Source of the DNA: Pseudofrankia saprophytica
Lineage (GTDB): Bacteria > Actinomycetota > Actinomycetes > Frankiales > Frankiaceae
Assembly (NCBI RefSeq): GCF_000235425.2
Contig: NZ_KI912266.1
Span: 5,776,166-5,840,165, forward strand
DNA length: 64,000 nucleotides
Direction of reading: 5' to 3'
Position numbers and translations under genes: made by a program
Shown here: positions 18,155 to 27,242 of the stretch, in pieces
Layout: each line of letters opens with the position of its first letter
Numbering within the stretch: the stretch's first letter is position 1
Notes under the pieces: generated by a model
Seen by the model: only the letters and a program-made list of their open reading frames with translations
Database searches by the model: none
What the model was told of the DNA's origin: nothing

Positions 18155-18482
18155 GGGCTCTGTTGCGTTCGCGGATGCCGTGATCGGGCCCGGTGGCCAG
18201 GCATGATCGGATCGTGCTTGCTGCCGTCCTTGTCCGCCGGTGCCGGTCTCGGAGTTCACCGGCTTCCGGTTCCCACCGGAGGTCATCGTTCTGGGATTTC
18301 GCTGGTATCTGCGGTTCGCGCTGTCGTACCGGGATGTCGAGGAGCTGCTCGCCGAGCGCGGCATCGAGGTTGATCACGTGACCGTGTACAGGTGGGTGCA
18401 GCGGTTCACCACGCTGCTGATCGACGCCGCCCGGCCGTGCCGCCACAGCCCGGGCAGCAGGTGGTTCACCGATGAGACGTAA
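18155..18482 (+). mobile_element. IS6-type 5' fragment
   Basis: The left end gggctctgttgcg resembles the IS6 end at 15369. The frame reads SEFTGFRFPPEVIVLGFRWY, LRFALSYRDVEELLAERGIE, VDHVTVYRWVQRFTTLLIDA, SRWFTDET and then stops at a junction. Only the first catalytic Asp remains; the rest of the transposase is missing. Confidence 0.8.
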
Positions 18483-18484
18483 TC

Positions 18485-18705
18485 CATGAACCACGCGTGG
18501 CCCGGGCTGTGGCGGCAGGACCGGGCGGCGTCGATCGGTGCCCGGGTGAACCCTTGCACACAGCGGCAGATCGTGACGTGGTCGACGGTGATGCCGTGTT
18601 CGGCCTGCAGTCCCTCGATGTCGCGGTGCGACAGGGCGTACCGCGGCTACCGGCGTACGGCCAGCGTGATCATGTCCGGCGGGAATCGGAACCCGTGAAC
18701 TGCGA
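18485..18705 (-). mobile_element. Second IS6-type 5' fragment, inverted
   Basis: The minus strand reads HGFRFPPDMITLAVRR, stop, PRYALSHRDIEGLQAEHGIT, VDHVTICRCVQGFTRAPIDA, ARSCRHSPGHAWFMD. It abuts the preceding fragment tail to tail at the same conserved WF-x-DE position. It is a more diverged element with an internal stop. The palindromic junction is typical of nested or intramolecular IS6 events. Confidence 0.75.
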
Positions 18706-18938
18706 TGTCCGGCCAGCCAGAGCACCGAAACCGAGCTGGCCCGGCCTCGGCCACCCCGCAGGTCACTCAAACTGACGACGCGCAGTCGACCTACCCATGG
18801 ACAAGATCGAGGACGAGGGCGATTGCCGCACGACCTGAGACGGGCCAGTTAAAGGACGAGTTCAGTGCTAGCACGGTCGACAGTGCGGCGACTATTCGTC
18901 ATAGACTTGACTATGGTGTCGAAAATTGGAGGCGCACA

Positions 18939-19304
18939 GTGACTCGATCAGACTACGAGGCCACTCGGACCGAACTAGTCAAGAGGCGTGACCGCTATTT
19001 TGAGTTGTCCGAAGGCCGCGTGCGGGCGGCGGTTGACTTCTATGTCGCCGCGAGGCTTAGAAATCCCGACCTCCTCGACCTTACGGGTAATAGCAAGTGG
19101 GACGAGCTGGCAAAGCCGGCCGCGCAACGAGGTGAGTGGAAGACGATACAGGACTGCACCGACTACCAGGACCTCGCGATTCTCTCCTACCAGCTCGCAA
19201 TAGACGCCCTATTGGCGGGAGACTCCGCCGGCGCCGACAACTTCGCATTGTTGGCTAATTCCGCCGAGCAATTGAGTGTCAATTGTATCCAGATATTTTT
19301 GTAG
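18939..19304 (+). CDS. Hypothetical protein of distinct base composition
   Basis: The 121-residue soluble protein starts at GTG 18939 with a perfect GGAGG (18928-18932). It begins TRSDYEATRTELVKRRDRYF and is mostly helical (RVRAAVDFYVAARLRNPDLL, YQDLAILSYQLAIDALLAGD). Codons such as tta, ata, aat and ttt make it clearly lower in GC than its surroundings, indicating transfer. No family recognised. It sits alone between IS6 debris and the CHAT gene and shares their strand; a small accessory or immunity-type role is possible but unproven. Confidence 0.7.
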   Translation: MTRSDYEATRTELVKRRDRYFELSEGRVRAAVDFYVAARLRNPDLLDLTGNSKWDELAKPAAQRGEWKTIQDCTDYQDLAILSYQLAIDALLAGDSAGADNFALLANSAEQLSVNCIQIFL

Positions 19305-19522
19305 CGGCACGATGAGGATGTCACCGAGTCTTTCGCGCCGTTCCCTGTCAGCGTGCTCGCGGCAGGGCACCGCGCAAAGCGGTCTCCGGTGCCCATGACG
19401 AGATGCGTACGCTCTGATCTTGTCGTCAACTTGCAGGTCTCGTGAGTCGCGCGGCAGCCACCTCGCCCTTGATCTTGCAAACCGGTGGGTGGACTGTTCG
19501 GTAGACAGGACGGGGGCGAAGG

Positions 19523-22500
19523 ATGCGGAAGCGTCTACTGCGAAAGCGTCTGCTCGGGCGGGTACGGTCACGGCTGGAACGGTTTGAGGTCGATCGGAAT
19601 CCGGCCACGGTCCTGGATCCGGAGGCGCTCGCCGAGGTGGCGGCATTGGTCAACACGGTCTCCGACCCGGCCGCGGATCTGGAGATCGCTCAGGTGGCCG
19701 GGCGGCTGTACTGGGCGCGTTACCTGGTTCTCGACCCCGGCGAGGACCAGCAGGATCTCACCGCTGCCCTGGCGTTGTTCGCGCAGGTGTACCAGACCCG
19801 CCCGGACGCGATCCCTGACCAGGTGCGCGCCTTGTTCGACGAGAACTCGCCCAGCGAGCTCGACACTGCCCAGGCGTGGACTGGCCGTGCTGTCGCTCTC
19901 GTACGCGAAACGATGCGGACCGGTAACCGGTCAGCACTGAACGACGCGATCGACCTGTTCCGGCAGGCGGTGGACGCCACCCCACTCGACCACCCCGACC
20001 GCGTCGGGTACCTCTCCAACCTTGGCGCCGCCCTGCGGATCCGGTTTGAGCGGGGTGGGGTGCTGGCGGATCTGGACGGCGCGATCACGGCCGGACAGGC
20101 CGCCGTGGACACCACCCCGGCCGACCACCCCACCCGCGCCATGTACCTGTCCAACCTCGGCATCGCCCTGCGGACCCGGTTCGAGCGGGCCGGGGCGCTG
20201 GCGGATCTGGACGGCGCGATTGTGGCCGGGCAGGCCGCCGTGGACGCCACCCCCGGCGACCACCCAGACCGCGCGGGACGGCTGTCCAACCTTGGCATCG
20301 CCCTGCAGACCCGGTCCGGGCGGGGCGGGGGGCTGGCGGATCTGGACGACGCGATCGACCTGTTCCGACAGGCGGCGGATACCACTCCCGCCGACCACCC
20401 CGACCGCGCGGGACGGCTGTCCAACCTCGGCGTCGCCCTTCGGAGACGGTTTGAACGGGGCGGGGAGTTGGCGGATCTGGACAGCGCGATCACGGCCGGA
20501 CAGGCCGCCGTGGACGCCACCCCCGCCGACCACCCCGACCGCGCCATGTACCTGTCCAACCTCGGCATCGCTCTGCGGAGACGGTTTGAGCGGCGCGGGG
20601 AGCTGGCGGATCTGGACAGCGCGATTGTGGCCGGACAGGCCGCCGTGGACGCCACCCCCGCCGACCACCCAGACCGCGCGGGACGGCTATCCAACCTCGG
20701 CCTGACCCTGCAGACCCGGTTCGAGCGGGGTGGGGTGCGGGCGGATCTGGACAGCGCGATTGTGGCCGGACAGGCCGCCGTGGACGCCACCCCCACCGAC
20801 CACCCCGACCACGCAGGACGGCTATCCAACCTCGGCATCGCCCTGCGCACCCGGTCCGGGCGGAGCGGGGAATCGGCGGATCTGGACAGCGCGATCGGCC
20901 TGTTCCGACAGGCGGCGGACGCCACCCCCGCCGACCACCCCGACCGCACCGCGATCCTGTCCAACCTCGGGACCGCCCTGCAGACCCGGTTCGAGCGGGC
21001 CGGGGAACTCGTGGATCTGGACGACGCGATTGTGGCCGGCCAGGCCGCCGTGGACGCCACCCCCACCGACCACCCCGACCACGCAGGAATCCTGTCCAAC
21101 CTCGGCGTCGCCCTGCGGACCCGGTTCGAGCGGGCCGGGAACCTGGCGGATGCGGACGCCGCGATCGCGGCCGGGCAGGCCGCCGTGGACGCCACCCCCG
21201 CCGACCACCCCGACCGCGCGGGACGGCTATCCAACCTCGGCAACGCCCTGCGCACCCGGTTCGAACGGGCCGGGGACATTGCGGGCCTGGACGGCGCCAT
21301 CGGCCTGTTCCAACGGGCGGCGGACGCCAGCCCTGCCGACCACCCCAACCGCGCCCTGTACCTGTCCAACCTCGGCGTCGCCCTGCGGACCCGGTTCGAG
21401 CGGGCCGGGAATCTGGCGGATGCGGCCGACTCGATCGCGGCCGGGCAGGCCGCCGTGGACGCCACCCCCGTCGACCACCCCGACCGCGCGGGGTGGCTGT
21501 CCAACCTCGGCATCGCCCTGCGCACCCGGTTCGAGCGAGGCGGGAACCTGGCGGACCTGAATGCCGAGATCGACGCCCACCAGGCCGCGGTTCGGGTGGT
21601 CGGAGCGTCGCCGCGGGTCCGGGTGGGTGCGGCGCGTGGCTGGGCGCGGGCGGCGGCAGACGCAGGCCGGTGGGACGAGGCGGTGACAGGGTTTGCGGCG
21701 GCGATCGAGCTGCTGGGGCAGGTGGCGCCGCGTGTCCTGGGTCGAGGCGATCAGGAGTATCTGCTGGCCGAGGTGGGGAGTCTGGGCGCGGACGCGGCGG
21801 CCTGCTGCGTACGGGCCGGTCTGGTGGGCCAGGCGGTGGAGCTGTTCGAGCAGGGCCGGGGGGTGATGCTGGGCCAGGCATTGGACACCCGCACCGACCT
21901 GACCATCCTCGCCGAGCGGCATCCCGACCTGGCGGCATCGTTCACCGGCCTGCGTGACGCCTTGGACCGGGCCAACGACCCGGCCCGGCCGACTCGGCAC
22001 CAGCTCAGTGAGGGTGGTGCCGCTGCCACTGCTACCGGTGCCGAACGGCGGGCGACGGCGGTGGCGTTCGACGATCTGATCGCCAGGATCCGTGAGCTGG
22101 ATGGCTTCGCTGGGTTTCTCCGGCCACCGCCGGTCGGCGAACTGCTGGCGACGGCCGCCGACGGCCCGGTGGTGGTCGTGGCGGTCTCGCGGTTCGGTTC
22201 CCACGCGCTGCTCCTGACCGGCGGCGGGGTGGAGGCGGTGCCGCTGGCCGGGCTGACCCCCCAGACGGTCTACGACCAGGTGAACGCCTTCCTCACCGCG
22301 CTGGACGACACCACCTCAGCGGCACAGGGGCGGGTGGGTGAGATTCTCGGCTGGCTGTGGGATGTCCTCGCCGGCCCAGTACTCGACCGGCTGGGCATCG
22401 TCGGCCCGACGACCGACGGTGGACGCTGGCCGCGGCTGTGGTGGTGCACGTCGGGGCTGCTGTCGTTCCTGCCGGTGCACGCCGCCGGTCATCACCACAC

Positions 22501-23209
22501 CCGGTTCGACCCGGCGCCGGCCACCGTCCTCGACCGGGTGATCCCCTCCTACACTCCCACCATCCGCGCCCTGGCCCACACCCGCCACACCGGCCGCCCA
22601 CGCGCCGACAGCCGGGTCGCCCTCCGCGAGGACGGCCGGCTGGTCGCGGTGGCGATGCCCCACACCCCCGACGCGCCCGACCTGCCCGGCGCCCTGGCCG
22701 AAACCAGTGCCCTGCAGGCCCGGTTCCCTGGCCAGGTCGACGTGCTGACCGGTCCGGAGGCGACCCGGCAGACGGTGCTGGACAGGCTGCCGGCCGGCCG
22801 GTGGGCGCACTTCGCCTGCCACGGCGCCGCCGAGCTGGCCGACCCCTCCACCAGCCGTTTGCTGCTGGCCGACCAGCCGCTGACCGTCCTCGACGTCGCC
22901 CGGCTACAGCTGCACGACGCGGAACTGGCGTTCCTGTCCGCCTGCTCCACCGCGATGCCAGGCAGCCGGCTGACCGACGAGGCAATCCACCTGGCCTCCG
23001 CGTTCCAACTCGCCGGCTACCGACACGTCATTGCCGCCCTGTGGCCGATCGGCGACCAGCATGCCGTCAACATCGCCCACGACATCTACACCACCCTCAC
23101 CGACAGCGGGGACACCGCCGCCGCCGTCCACACAGCCGCCCGCGGATCCCGCAGCCTGTGGGCGCGCATGCCGGCGGTGTGGGCATCCCACATCCACGTC
23201 GGCGCCTGA
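19523..23209 (+). CDS. TPR-repeat CHAT-domain (caspase-like) protein
   Basis: The 1228-residue protein has three parts. Residues 1-140 are helical. Residues 144-683 are twelve uninterrupted 45-residue TPR-like repeats with the core DHPDRAGRLSNLGIALRTRF. About residues 910-1228 form a C-terminal CHAT domain. The caspase-type dyad is present: His1100 in WAHFACHGAAE and Cys1141 in AFLSACSTA. CHAT proteins are cysteine peptidases, of which some act in stress or phage-triggered cell death (established for TPR-CHAT/Craspase and gasdermin-linked systems). The TPR array presumably senses or scaffolds a partner. Two genes follow closely on the same strand. No signal peptide or membrane segment, so cytoplasmic. 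The assigned ATG has only a weak, close purine stretch. Confidence 0.93.
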   Translation: MRKRLLRKRLLGRVRSRLERFEVDRNPATVLDPEALAEVAALVNTVSDPAADLEIAQVAGRLYWARYLVLDPGEDQQDLTAALALFAQVYQTRPDAIPDQVRALFDENSPSELDTAQAWTGRAVALVRETMRTGNRSALNDAIDLFRQAVDATPLDHPDRVGYLSNLGAALRIRFERGGVLADLDGAITAGQAAVDTTPADHPTRAMYLSNLGIALRTRFERAGALADLDGAIVAGQAAVDATPGDHPDRAGRLSNLGIALQTRSGRGGGLADLDDAIDLFRQAADTTPADHPDRAGRLSNLGVALRRRFERGGELADLDSAITAGQAAVDATPADHPDRAMYLSNLGIALRRRFERRGELADLDSAIVAGQAAVDATPADHPDRAGRLSNLGLTLQTRFERGGVRADLDSAIVAGQAAVDATPTDHPDHAGRLSNLGIALRTRSGRSGESADLDSAIGLFRQAADATPADHPDRTAILSNLGTALQTRFERAGELVDLDDAIVAGQAAVDATPTDHPDHAGILSNLGVALRTRFERAGNLADADAAIAAGQAAVDATPADHPDRAGRLSNLGNALRTRFERAGDIAGLDGAIGLFQRAADASPADHPNRALYLSNLGVALRTRFERAGNLADAADSIAAGQAAVDATPVDHPDRAGWLSNLGIALRTRFERGGNLADLNAEIDAHQAAVRVVGASPRVRVGAARGWARAAADAGRWDEAVTGFAAAIELLGQVAPRVLGRGDQEYLLAEVGSLGADAAACCVRAGLVGQAVELFEQGRGVMLGQALDTRTDLTILAERHPDLAASFTGLRDALDRANDPARPTRHQLSEGGAAATATGAERRATAVAFDDLIARIRELDGFAGFLRPPPVGELLATAADGPVVVVAVSRFGSHALLLTGGGVEAVPLAGLTPQTVYDQVNAFLTALDDTTSAAQGRVGEILGWLWDVLAGPVLDRLGIVGPTTDGGRWPRLWWCTSGLLSFLPVHAAGHHHTRFDPAPATVLDRVIPSYTPTIRALAHTRHTGRPRADSRVALREDGRLVAVAMPHTPDAPDLPGALAETSALQARFPGQVDVLTGPEATRQTVLDRLPAGRWAHFACHGAAELADPSTSRLLLADQPLTVLDVARLQLHDAELAFLSACSTAMPGSRLTDEAIHLASAFQLAGYRHVIAALWPIGDQHAVNIAHDIYTTLTDSGDTAAAVHTAARGSRSLWARMPAVWASHIHVGA
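19952..21571 (+). repeat. Twelve tandem 135-bp units encoding TPRs
   Basis: Units are exactly 135 bp (12 x 135 = 1620) without any indel. Two subtypes differ in the first helix: xAGQAAVDATP (units 2, 3, 5, 6, 7, 9, 10, 12) and LFRQAADATP-like (1, 4, 8, 11). The spacing of the second type suggests growth by duplication of multi-unit blocks. DNA identity between many units is very high, so copy number could change by recombination. Confidence 0.92.
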
Positions 23210-23266
23210 CAACCACACCTTGCACAGACCCCGCCAGACCTCGACACCACCTGGGATGACACCGAC

Positions 23267-23704
23267 ATGCAGACCGACGACACCAGCCCGGCCGTCGGCG
23301 ACGACGGCGTGGCGGAGGCGGCGCGGGCGATCCGCCCCTACCTGGACGAGCTGATCGGCCCGCGGGCCGCCGCCGGACTGGACCGTCAGCTCGCCGACAC
23401 CCTGCTCGGCCCGGCCGATCCAGCCGAGCGCACCCGCCGACTACGCGACCTGCTCGACACCAACCCCACCACCAGCCGGTTCCTCATGGAGGTCCTCACC
23501 GACCCCCCACACTTCCGACCGCCCTACCAGCAACCCCACTACCACCACCGCACCGCAGGCAGCGGCAGCCCGCTGGGGGACCCCAGCCCCGCCACCGCTG
23601 ACCGCTACACCTGCCCACACGGCGACTACGTCTGGTACCGACCCGACGTCGGAACCCCCGTGCCGACCTGCAAAACCCACCAGACTCAGCTAACGCGGTC
23701 CTGA
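23267..23704 (+). CDS. CHAT-associated small protein with Cys/His C-terminus
   Basis: The 145-residue protein has an acidic start, a helical region (VAEAARAIRPYLDELIGPRA, ERTRRLRDLLDTNPTTSRFL), a Pro/His-rich linker and a C-terminal motif YTCPHGDYVWYRPDVGTPVP followed by TCKTH. The C-x2-H...C-x2-H spacing (about 20 residues) suggests a small zinc ribbon. It lies 57 bases after the CHAT gene and 3 bases before the membrane protein. It may be the adaptor or the cleavage target of the CHAT peptidase. This is inference; I know no experimentally described homologue. Confidence 0.8.
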   Translation: MQTDDTSPAVGDDGVAEAARAIRPYLDELIGPRAAAGLDRQLADTLLGPADPAERTRRLRDLLDTNPTTSRFLMEVLTDPPHFRPPYQQPHYHHRTAGSGSPLGDPSPATADRYTCPHGDYVWYRPDVGTPVPTCKTHQTQLTRS

Positions 23705-23707
23705 CAC

Positions 23708-24643
23708 ATGCTTGGCACCTTCTGGGAGGCGGTCGGCGGCAAACTCGCCGACCGAGCCGCCGCCATCTCCATCCCCGCCCTCATTTTCTGGCTGGGCGGG
23801 CTGGCCGCCTGGACCTACCACCACGGCGGACTGCACAGCCTGACCACACACACCAACTGGCTCGACCGGCAGACGACCCTCGTCCAGGCCACGGCCGTCC
23901 TCACCGTCCTGCTCGCCGTCGCCGCCTCCGCCGTCCTCATCCACCAGGCCGCCACCCCGCTGCTGCGGCTGCTGGAAGGCTACTGGCCGGCCTGGGCCGA
24001 CCCCCTACGCCACCGCCTCGCCCACTGGCTGGCCACCCGTGCCGCCCACGACCAGAAAGCCTGGCAGACCGCCTACGCCCAGATCCATCCGCCTGCGACA
24101 CCCACCGTCGACCAGCTCGCCGCCTACACCCGGCTCGAACGCCGCCGCCGACGGCGCCCCTCGCCCGCCACCCCCGGCTACTTCCTGCCCACCCCAATCG
24201 GCAACATCCTGCGCGCCGCCGAACGCCGCCCCCTCGACAAATACGGCCTCGACACAGTCATCTGCTGGCCCCGACTCTGGCCCGCCCTCCCCGACAACGT
24301 CCGCGCCGACCTGCAAGCCGCCCGCACCGCCCTCGACACCGCCGCCACCACCACGCTGTGGGGACTGCTGTTCTGTGCCTTCGCCCCCCTCACCCTCCTG
24401 GCCATCCCCATCGGCCTGGCCGTCGCCGCCCTCACCATCACCCTCGTGATCCCCGCCCGGGCGGGGATCTTCGGTGACCTGATCGAAGCCGCCTACGACA
24501 CCCACCGCACCACCCTCTACACCCAGCTACGCTGGCCCCCACCCACCAACCCCCACCAAGAACACGAGCACGGACGGAAGCTCACCACCTACCTGTGGCG
24601 CGGCTCCGACGACACCACCCCCACCTTCACCCCACCCTCCTAA
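23708..24643 (+). CDS. CHAT-operon multi-pass membrane protein
   Basis: The 311-residue protein has two N-terminal membrane helices (ISIPALIFWLGGLAAW; ATAVLTVLLAVAASAVLI), a basic cytoplasmic-looking middle (LERRRRRRPSPATPG, PTPIGNILRAAERRP) and a C-terminal hydrophobic pair (TTTLWGLLFCAFAPLTLLAI, PIGLAVAALTITLVIP). It has no enzyme motif. It overlaps in expression with the Cys/His protein (3-base spacing), so the three genes form one operon. A membrane component next to a caspase-like protease could be a pore-forming effector or an anchoring receptor. Confidence 0.85.
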   Translation: MLGTFWEAVGGKLADRAAAISIPALIFWLGGLAAWTYHHGGLHSLTTHTNWLDRQTTLVQATAVLTVLLAVAASAVLIHQAATPLLRLLEGYWPAWADPLRHRLAHWLATRAAHDQKAWQTAYAQIHPPATPTVDQLAAYTRLERRRRRRPSPATPGYFLPTPIGNILRAAERRPLDKYGLDTVICWPRLWPALPDNVRADLQAARTALDTAATTTLWGLLFCAFAPLTLLAIPIGLAVAALTITLVIPARAGIFGDLIEAAYDTHRTTLYTQLRWPPPTNPHQEHEHGRKLTTYLWRGSDDTTPTFTPPS

Positions 24644-24652
24644 CCGCCATCC

Positions 24653-24862
24653 ATGGCGAGAAAACAGCAGTCAGATAAATATGATCTTGAGCGGACGGAT
24701 GGGCCACACAACGATCGACCATTGACCGCCGCAGGGATGGTCGCGCTGTCCGATGGCATCCTCACCGCCGTCAAACGGCACCGCCCGGCCGGGACAGCGC
24801 TCAACCGCGCCGCGACCGGCCGCCGCGATGCGCGATCTCGCTATCCGGCCCCGGAACTTTGA
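24653..24862 (+). CDS. Possible small hypothetical protein
   Basis: The 69-residue frame starts ARKQQSDKYDLERTDGPHND ten bases after the membrane protein stop, with an AT-rich beginning (aaacagcagtcagataaata). The first 40 residues have plausible composition, while the end looks degraded. No RBS is evident. It may be a remnant. Confidence 0.3.
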   Translation: MARKQQSDKYDLERTDGPHNDRPLTAAGMVALSDGILTAVKRHRPAGTALNRAATGRRDARSRYPAPEL

Positions 24863-25006
24863 CGGGCCACAGCACCTGGCCGCCGGACACAGAGCAGACC
24901 CCGAGGCTTACCCACGTTTGAGTACAACCATCGGCGTAGCGCGACGCCAGCAATCGGCGATACTGTGCCCGCTCCTCCGCCATCCCTGCGCCTCGTAGTC
25001 CGGAGA

Positions 25007-25563
25007 ATGGCCTATTGGATCGGCATATTCGACACGGCCGCGCACGCCGGCCGGACGCCGAACGTGCCAGGTACGGCGCGTAGTTCCGTCCCGGACCTCC
25101 TGGAGATGATCGTGGACGTCGCGGTCGAGGACATGCTGCGCCTGGTGACCCTGGCAGGTGCCAGCCCTTTCGCCCGGCTGCGCGCCCGGGGCGCCAGCGG
25201 CCTGGTCCTCGCCGGCGGCGTGGCTGGCGCGGGACCGGACGCGCTCGTGGCCGACACCCTGCTGACCTTCCGCACGACGACCGACCTGACCGCGCTCACC
25301 AACCCGACCGAGGCCCTGCGCTACTGCGCCGACTGGTCGCCGGCCTGCTCACCGACCACGCCGAACCGGAGCCCCGCCATCTGGCCCTGTACCTGACCAG
25401 GCAAGGAATCGGCGTCAGCTGGCCGGTCGACCGGCTCCTGCAGATCTGCGCCGGACCGGCACCCCGATACGGCCTGCGGGAACACCGCGCAGCCCTCACA
25501 GAAGCCGTCCTCGAACAGACGTTGCCCCGAAGCCCGGAGCCGCCTCGGGCTCCCCGGCAGTAA
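25007..25563 (+). pseudogene. Unrecognised protein, frameshifted
   Basis: ATG 25007 reads AYWIGIFDTAAHAGRTPNVP, MIVDVAVEDMLRLVTLAGAS, DTLLTFRTTTDLTALTNPTE. Near 25320 the sensible reading moves by one frame to LRRLVAGLLTDHAEPEPRHL, ALYLTRQGIGVSWPVDRLLQ and ends at TAA 25561-25563. Together they would give about 185 residues of one soluble protein. I do not recognise the family. It lies between the CHAT operon and an NB-ARC fragment, so it may have belonged to a conflict gene set. Confidence 0.5.
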
Positions 25564-25751
25564 CGGGACCGTCAACCTGAGACGCTTCGGCGCCGGTAGG
25601 CGACGGGGGTGCGCCTACCGGCCACCGAAGCGAATGCCCAGGGTAGATCAAGGATCGGGATGCGACCAGCCGTGGCGTACCAGGACACTTCTCGTCCACC
25701 GTCATGCCGATTCCCAGGGCTCCTGGCCAGCCCGGCCGTCGATGGTGATCG

Positions 25752-25929
25752 ATGGTGTCGACGCACGGCGCGTGGCCTTCGGCCGCGGGCGGCGTCGCCC
25801 TCGTCGAGATCGGCGAATTCACCCGCACCGAATCGATCGCCCTCCTACGCCGCCACCTCCCCGACCTGGCCGTCGACCAGTCCGACGGGCTTGCCGCAGC
25901 GGTCGGCGACCTGCCGCTGGCCGTCGACC
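25752..25929 (+). pseudogene. NB-ARC domain fragment (FxsT/TPR-type STAND protein)
   Basis: The frame reads [47 protein letters not shown]. ExxxLL-x-x(L)P and GDLPLAVDL are the ARC1/ARC2 elements following the nucleotide-binding part of NB-ARC ATPases in actinobacterial FxSxx-COOH or TPR proteins. The Walker motifs upstream and all downstream repeats are missing; the fragment is cut at 25930 by the IS element. Confidence 0.6.
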
Positions 25930-27115
25930 TGTGGGGTGTGAACAGTCGGCCTGGGCTTGTGACCTGGGCTGATGCGATGGCTGCGCGGTCGGCAGGACGG
26001 TCAGTCATGCCCGTGCGCCTGCTCTACCTGATCTTCGCTCGGGTGTGTGGCTGGCTCGTCCTGCTCGGTCGTTCCTCGGCGTCCAAGGACATCGAACTGC
26101 TCGTGCTCCGACACGAGGTCGCCGTGCTGCGCCGGAACCAACCCAAACCCCGGTGGGACTGGGCGGACCGGGCGGTACTCGCCGCGCTGATCCGGCTCCT
26201 GCCGAGACGGCTACGGATGCACCGGCTGATCACCCCCGGCACCGTCCTGCGCTGGCACCGCCGCCTGGTCACCAGGAAGTGGACCTATCCGCACCGGACC
26301 GGACGGCCGCCCGTCAGCCCAGGGATCACCACGCTGATCAGCCAGCTCGCGACCGAGAACAGGACGTGGGGCTACCAGCGGATACAGGGCGAGCTACGCA
26401 AGCTCGGCCACCGGGTCAGCGCCTCCACCATCCGCCGCGTCCTCAAGACGCTGCGGATACCGCCGGCACCGACCCGGCAGACCGACACCACCTGGCGGCA
26501 GTTCCTGCGCACCCAGGCATCGACCACGCTGGCCGTTGACTTCTTCCACGTCGACTGCGCCGTGACGCTGCGGCGTCTGTACTGCTTCTTCGTCCTGGAG
26601 GTCGGAACCCGCTACGTCCACCTCGCCGGCGTCACCGCCCACCCGGACGGGCCATGGACCACCCAGCAGATCCGCAACGTCCTCATGGATCTTGGCGACC
26701 GGCGGCCGAGTTCCGGTTCCTGGTCCGCGACCGCGCCGGCCAGTTCACCGCGTCGTTCGACGCGGTCCTCGCCGACGCGGGCATCACGGTGCTCAAGATC
26801 CCACCTCGAGCTCCCCGAGCAAACGCCCACGCGGAACGGTTCGTCCGCACAGTCCGCGCGGAGGTCACTGACCGCATGCTCACCTTCGGTGAACGACACC
26901 TCCGTACCGTCCTGACCGAATACACGGGCCATTACAACGGACGACGACCCCACCGCAGCCGTGATCTCCGGCCACCGCGGCCCGATCACCTCATCGCCGA
27001 CCTTGCCAAGGAACGGATCAAGCGCCGGCCCGTCCGCGGCGGCTTGATCGGCGAATACGAACGAGTCGCATAAAAGCCCAGCTCAACACAGGTGGCCGAG
27101 TTCTGGAACCCCACA
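25930..27115 (+). mobile_element. IS element, second copy of the 1-1152 type
   Basis: The left end tgtggggtgtgaacagtcgg (25930) and the complement of the right end (tgtggggttccagaactcgg, ending at 27115) form imperfect inverted repeats. Length 1186 bp. The encoded transposase is frameshifted (next entry). It separates the NB-ARC fragment from a further transposase fragment. Confidence 0.75.
26008..27073 (+). pseudogene. Frameshifted DDE (rve) transposase, second copy
   Basis: ATG 26008 ([20 protein letters not shown]) stays in frame through [20 protein letters not shown] up to VLMDLGDR. There one g is missing at about 26702 (gaccggcggccg, against gaccgggcagccg in the first copy). The end continues in another frame: [53 protein letters not shown]. 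All three catalytic residues are preserved across the two frames. Confidence 0.82.
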
Positions 27116-27242
27116 GGTCCGCGGCGGTGGAGCTACCCGCACCGGGTCGGCCGACCGCCGGTGAACGACGAACTGCGAGCACTGGTGATCCGTCTGGCCC
27201 TCGACAACCCGACCTGGGGCCACCGCCGCATCCAGGGCGAAC
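27116..27242 (+). mobile_element. Integrase HTH fragment of another IS
   Basis: The short frame [38 protein letters not shown] matches the HTH_21-type linker region of rve transposases (compare [16 protein letters not shown] at 26279). It is cut at 27243 by an IS6 end. Confidence 0.65.

Noticed and set aside
19720-21938. Long open frames antisense to the CHAT gene (482-601 codons)
   Set aside because: They mirror the 135-bp repeats and GC bias, with Arg/Pro/Ser-rich low-complexity translations and no domain.
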